This document shows positions 4,794 through 5,905 of a stretch of DNA of 5,905 nt, one piece after another. How positions within the stretch are numbered: the stretch's first letter is position 1; every line of letters begins with the position of its first letter. The translations under genes were made by a program, and so were the position numbers. Source of the stretch: Planctomycetota bacterium (GTDB lineage: Bacteria; Planctomycetota; Phycisphaerae; UBA1845); assembly GCA_022563055.1 (NCBI GenBank), contig JADFOB010000097.1, forward strand, positions 1 to 5,905. Reading direction: 5' to 3'. Under the pieces are notes generated by a model. That model was given only the letters and a program-made list of their open reading frames with translations. It did not search any database and had not been told where the DNA came from.

Positions 4794-5299
4794 GTCTTGA
4801 GCACGCCGATCCAGCGGAACCCCAGTTGGAACACCACATCCACCACAAACAGCCCGCAAGCGAGCAATACCGTAAACAGAATGACCACCTTGGTTGATCC
4901 GATGATCTCTCGCTTGGTCGACCAGCTCACCTTCTTCATCTCGCCTTCCGTGGCGATCATGAAATCGCTGCTCTTGCGGTTCGAATAGGACACCCACCAG
5001 CCCAGCGCACCAAGCATGACCAGGAACGCAATGGGGGTTCCCGTCGTAACCAGCAGGCGCCAGGCCTCGTCACCCTCATAAACCTGTAGTCGGTCGAAAA
5101 GGAACTTGGCACCCCAGGCAGTTAGCGCCGTAAGGCCGATAAAGGTTCCCAGGCGCGTCCACTTGCCCTGTTCCGGCTTGTACTGCTGAAACGGTCCGCT
5201 GCCGGAATGTCCCTTCGCGGTCGGGCGAGCGCCGCGAGGCAGCGATGCGCTGGAACCCTCTCCCTCGTTGGGGACGGCAGTGGAATCAGCTTGACTCAT
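4790..5299 (-). CDS. secE: Preprotein translocase subunit SecE
   Basis: SecE clamps the two halves of the SecY channel in the cytoplasmic membrane. The 169-aa product starts with a hydrophilic, probably cytoplasmic segment (residues 1-48; Gly, Ser and Ala rich). Two predicted transmembrane helices follow, near 51-69 (TFIGLTALTAWGAKFLF) and 85-104 (TGTPIAFLVMLGALGWWVSY). The conserved SecE core comes next: an amphipathic helix with SDFMIATEGEMKKVSWSTKREI at about 111-132 (the W-S/P-T-K-R-E signature), then TM3 at about 136-158 (KVVILFTVLLACGLFVVDVV). Many bacterial SecE proteins have only the last TM; three TMs resemble the E. coli type. AGAGGG at 5308-5313, 8 nt before the ATG, supports the start. 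The gene follows tRNA-Trp after 106 nt, and its stop overlaps nusG by 4 nt. No convincing promoter is visible in the spacer. Confidence 0.96.
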   Translation of the reverse strand: MSQADSTAVPNEGEGSSASLPRGARPTAKGHSGSGPFQQYKPEQGKWTRLGTFIGLTALTAWGAKFLFDRLQVYEGDEAWRLLVTTGTPIAFLVMLGALGWWVSYSNRKSSDFMIATEGEMKKVSWSTKREIIGSTKVVILFTVLLACGLFVVDVVFQLGFRWIGVLKT

Positions 5300-5392
5300 A
5301 AACCTCGCCCTCTTGCCACGGTCTTTGCAATGGTCATGGAGCCTTCAAGAACTCGTGAAAACCAAGCCGCCCGACAAGTCGGATTCACTCGA

Positions 5393-5405
5393 TGGGTGAC
5401 ACCCA
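5393..5405 (-). repeat. Palindrome TGGGTG-A-CACCCA abutting the tRNA-Trp 3' end
   Basis: A 13-bp palindrome with a single central base begins directly after the discriminator base of tRNA-Trp. In RNA it would fold as a short hairpin (about 5 bp, 3-nt loop). It may mark the 3' processing region of the precursor, though it is short enough to be chance. A second small palindrome, CCGAC-AA-GTCGG, lies at 5371-5382. Neither is followed by a clear U-tract, although TTGGTTTT occurs on the minus strand a few bases after the second. Confidence 0.45.
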
Positions 5406-5478
5406 CAGGAGCGGAGGGAATCGAACCCCCAACCGCCGGTTTTGGAAACCGGTGCTCTGCCAATTGAGCTACGCTCCT
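5406..5478 (-). tRNA. trnW: tRNA-Trp (anticodon CCA)
   Basis: The minus strand folds into a complete 73-nt cloverleaf. The acceptor stem is AGGAGCG/CGCTCCT (7 bp). The D arm is GCTC-AATTGGCA-GAGC. The anticodon arm is CCGGT-TTCCAAA-ACCGG, with anticodon CCA (5445-5443) reading UGG. The variable loop is CGGTT, and the T arm is GGGGG-TTCGATT-CCCTC with one G-U pair. The discriminator is G, as expected for tryptophan tRNA. The 3' CCA is not encoded (the next bases are TGG), so it must be added by nucleotidyltransferase. A tRNA-Trp between rpmG and secE is a common bacterial arrangement. It is probably cut from the same precursor as rpmG or secE, since no promoter stands out in the 60 nt before it. 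Confidence 0.98.
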
Positions 5479-5538
5479 TGAACAGACCATCCGTACCACC
5501 GACGATTCGAAAGACGCTCTGCAAGCCCTATCTAGAGG

Positions 5539-5706
5539 CTACTTACGCTTGAGCTTGTGTTTCGTATGCTTGCGCTCGCGCCGACAGAACTTCGAGAGCT
5601 CGAGCTTGGGCGCCCCGCCTTGCACATTCACACTGGTACGATAATTCAGATCGCGGCACTCGGTGCACTGCAACCACACGTACTCGCGTTTCGCCGCTTT
5701 TGCCAT
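5539..5706 (-). CDS. rpmG: 50S ribosomal protein bL33
   Basis: bL33 is a small basic protein near the E site of the 50S subunit. My own translation from ATG at 5706 to TAG at 5539-5541 gives 55 aa starting MAKAAKREYVWLQCTECRDL and ending RKHTKHKLKRK, a typical length and composition. The family features are the N-terminal CxxC (Cys14, Cys17), the central GGAPKLELSKFC and the C-terminal RKHT motif. Zinc-binding (C+) bL33 proteins have a second CxxC near the end. Here only Cys41 remains (CRRE), so three of four zinc ligands are present. Upstream of the ATG there is no clear Shine-Dalgarno sequence (…GCGGTATTGGACC). It sits 107 nt after tuf and 60 nt before tRNA-Trp, the usual place for rpmG. 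Confidence 0.95.
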   Translation of the reverse strand: MAKAAKREYVWLQCTECRDLNYRTSVNVQGGAPKLELSKFCRRERKHTKHKLKRK

Positions 5707-5813
5707 GGTCCAATACCGCTACGCTAATCAGCCGTCGCCATCCGCCACTACGGCCTACGTTCCAGACTCCGGCCTAGCCCTTTTCGCAACGAGGGATCGA
5801 GCACACCCAACGC
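5707..5813 (-). other. tuf-rpmG spacer without a recognisable terminator or promoter
   Basis: This 107-nt spacer shows no hairpin followed by a U-tract and no good -35/-10 pair. It contains two copies of CGGCCTA (5751-5757 and 5770-5776) in direct orientation, which may be chance. Transcription from tuf into rpmG is therefore possible but not shown. Confidence 0.4.
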
Positions 5814-5905
5814 TTACTCGATGATCCGAATGCACACGCCCGAACCGACGGTGCGACCGCCCTCGCGAACCGCGAAACGCAATCCCTCTTCCATCGCGAT
5901 GGGCT
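5814..5905 (-). CDS. tuf: Elongation factor Tu (3' end only, cut by window edge)
   Basis: EF-Tu delivers aminoacyl-tRNA to the ribosome. Only the last 29 residues lie in the window. They read [20 protein letters not shown] and then SGVCIRIIE before a TAA stop at 5814-5816. The sequence matches the end of beta-barrel domain 3 of the family (E. coli has [20 protein letters not shown] followed by AGVVAKVLS). The final residues differ, with a cysteine where valine is usual. The gene heads the conserved tuf–rpmG–tRNA-Trp–secE–nusG order, which supports the identification. Nothing can be said about its start or its other domains. Confidence 0.96.
   Translation of the reverse strand, partial: [29 protein letters not shown]

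Noticed and set aside
4068..4988. Plus-strand open frame opposite nusG and part of secE
   Set aside because: It is antisense to two well-recognised genes, with a low-complexity Arg/His/Leu-rich translation typical of shadow frames.
4794..4997. Upstream extension of the nusG frame to 4997
   Set aside because: This part overlaps secE in a different frame and has no NusG homology. The ATG at 4793, overlapping the secE stop, is the natural start.
5296..5499. Minus-strand frame running through tRNA-Trp
   Set aside because: It covers a clear cloverleaf tRNA and its translation (…SVAQLAEHRFPKPAVGGSIPS…) is the common artefact of translating tRNA genes.
1..5905. Search for a novel system (CRISPR array, mobile element, defence or toxin genes)
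   Set aside because: All coding space is accounted for by universally conserved genes in a standard order, and no spaced direct repeats, transposase, integrase or target-site duplications were seen.

Overview
This window is a core housekeeping locus read entirely from the minus strand. In transcription order (high to low coordinates) it holds the 3' end of tuf, rpmG (bL33), a tRNA-Trp(CCA) gene, secE, nusG, rplK (uL11), rplA (uL1), rplJ (uL10), rplL (bL12) and the first 471 codons of rpoB. This is the widely conserved bacterial tuf–secE–nusG–rplKAJL–rpoB arrangement. Every gene here is intact except the two cut by the window edges.

The DNA is GC-rich. Several proteins look more like Planctomycetota (possibly Phycisphaerae) than Proteobacteria or Firmicutes: a VVDQTNPL version of RpoB rifampicin cluster I, a uL1 with a basic NGKKRKK insert, a three-TM SecE with a long N-terminus, and a NusG with a low-complexity N-terminal extension. 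This assignment is inferred from memory of the families and is tentative.

Layout: 5814-5905 tuf 3' end; 5707-5813 spacer without a clear terminator; 5539-5706 rpmG; 5406-5478 tRNA-Trp; 5300-5405 spacer with short palindromes; 4790-5299 secE, overlapping nusG (4122-4793) by ATGA; 4064-4121 spacer with two alternative hairpins before rplK (3635-4063); 39 nt, then rplA (2867-3595); 57 nt, then rplJ (2297-2809); 161 nt with two tandem hairpins, then rplL (1731-2135); 316 nt full of inverted repeats, then rpoB (1-1414, partial).

The genes serve transcription and translation together. EF-Tu, uL1, uL10, bL12, uL11 and bL33 act on or in the 50S subunit, tRNA-Trp is a translation substrate, SecE belongs to the SecYEG translocon, NusG is the elongation factor that couples RNA polymerase to the ribosome or Rho, and RpoB is the catalytic beta subunit. 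I found no mobile element, CRISPR array, defence gene or unknown protein family. The points most worth a second look are RNA-level: the palindrome-rich rplL-rpoB spacer, the hairpins between rplJ and rplL and before rplK, and the internally duplicated NusG N-terminus.
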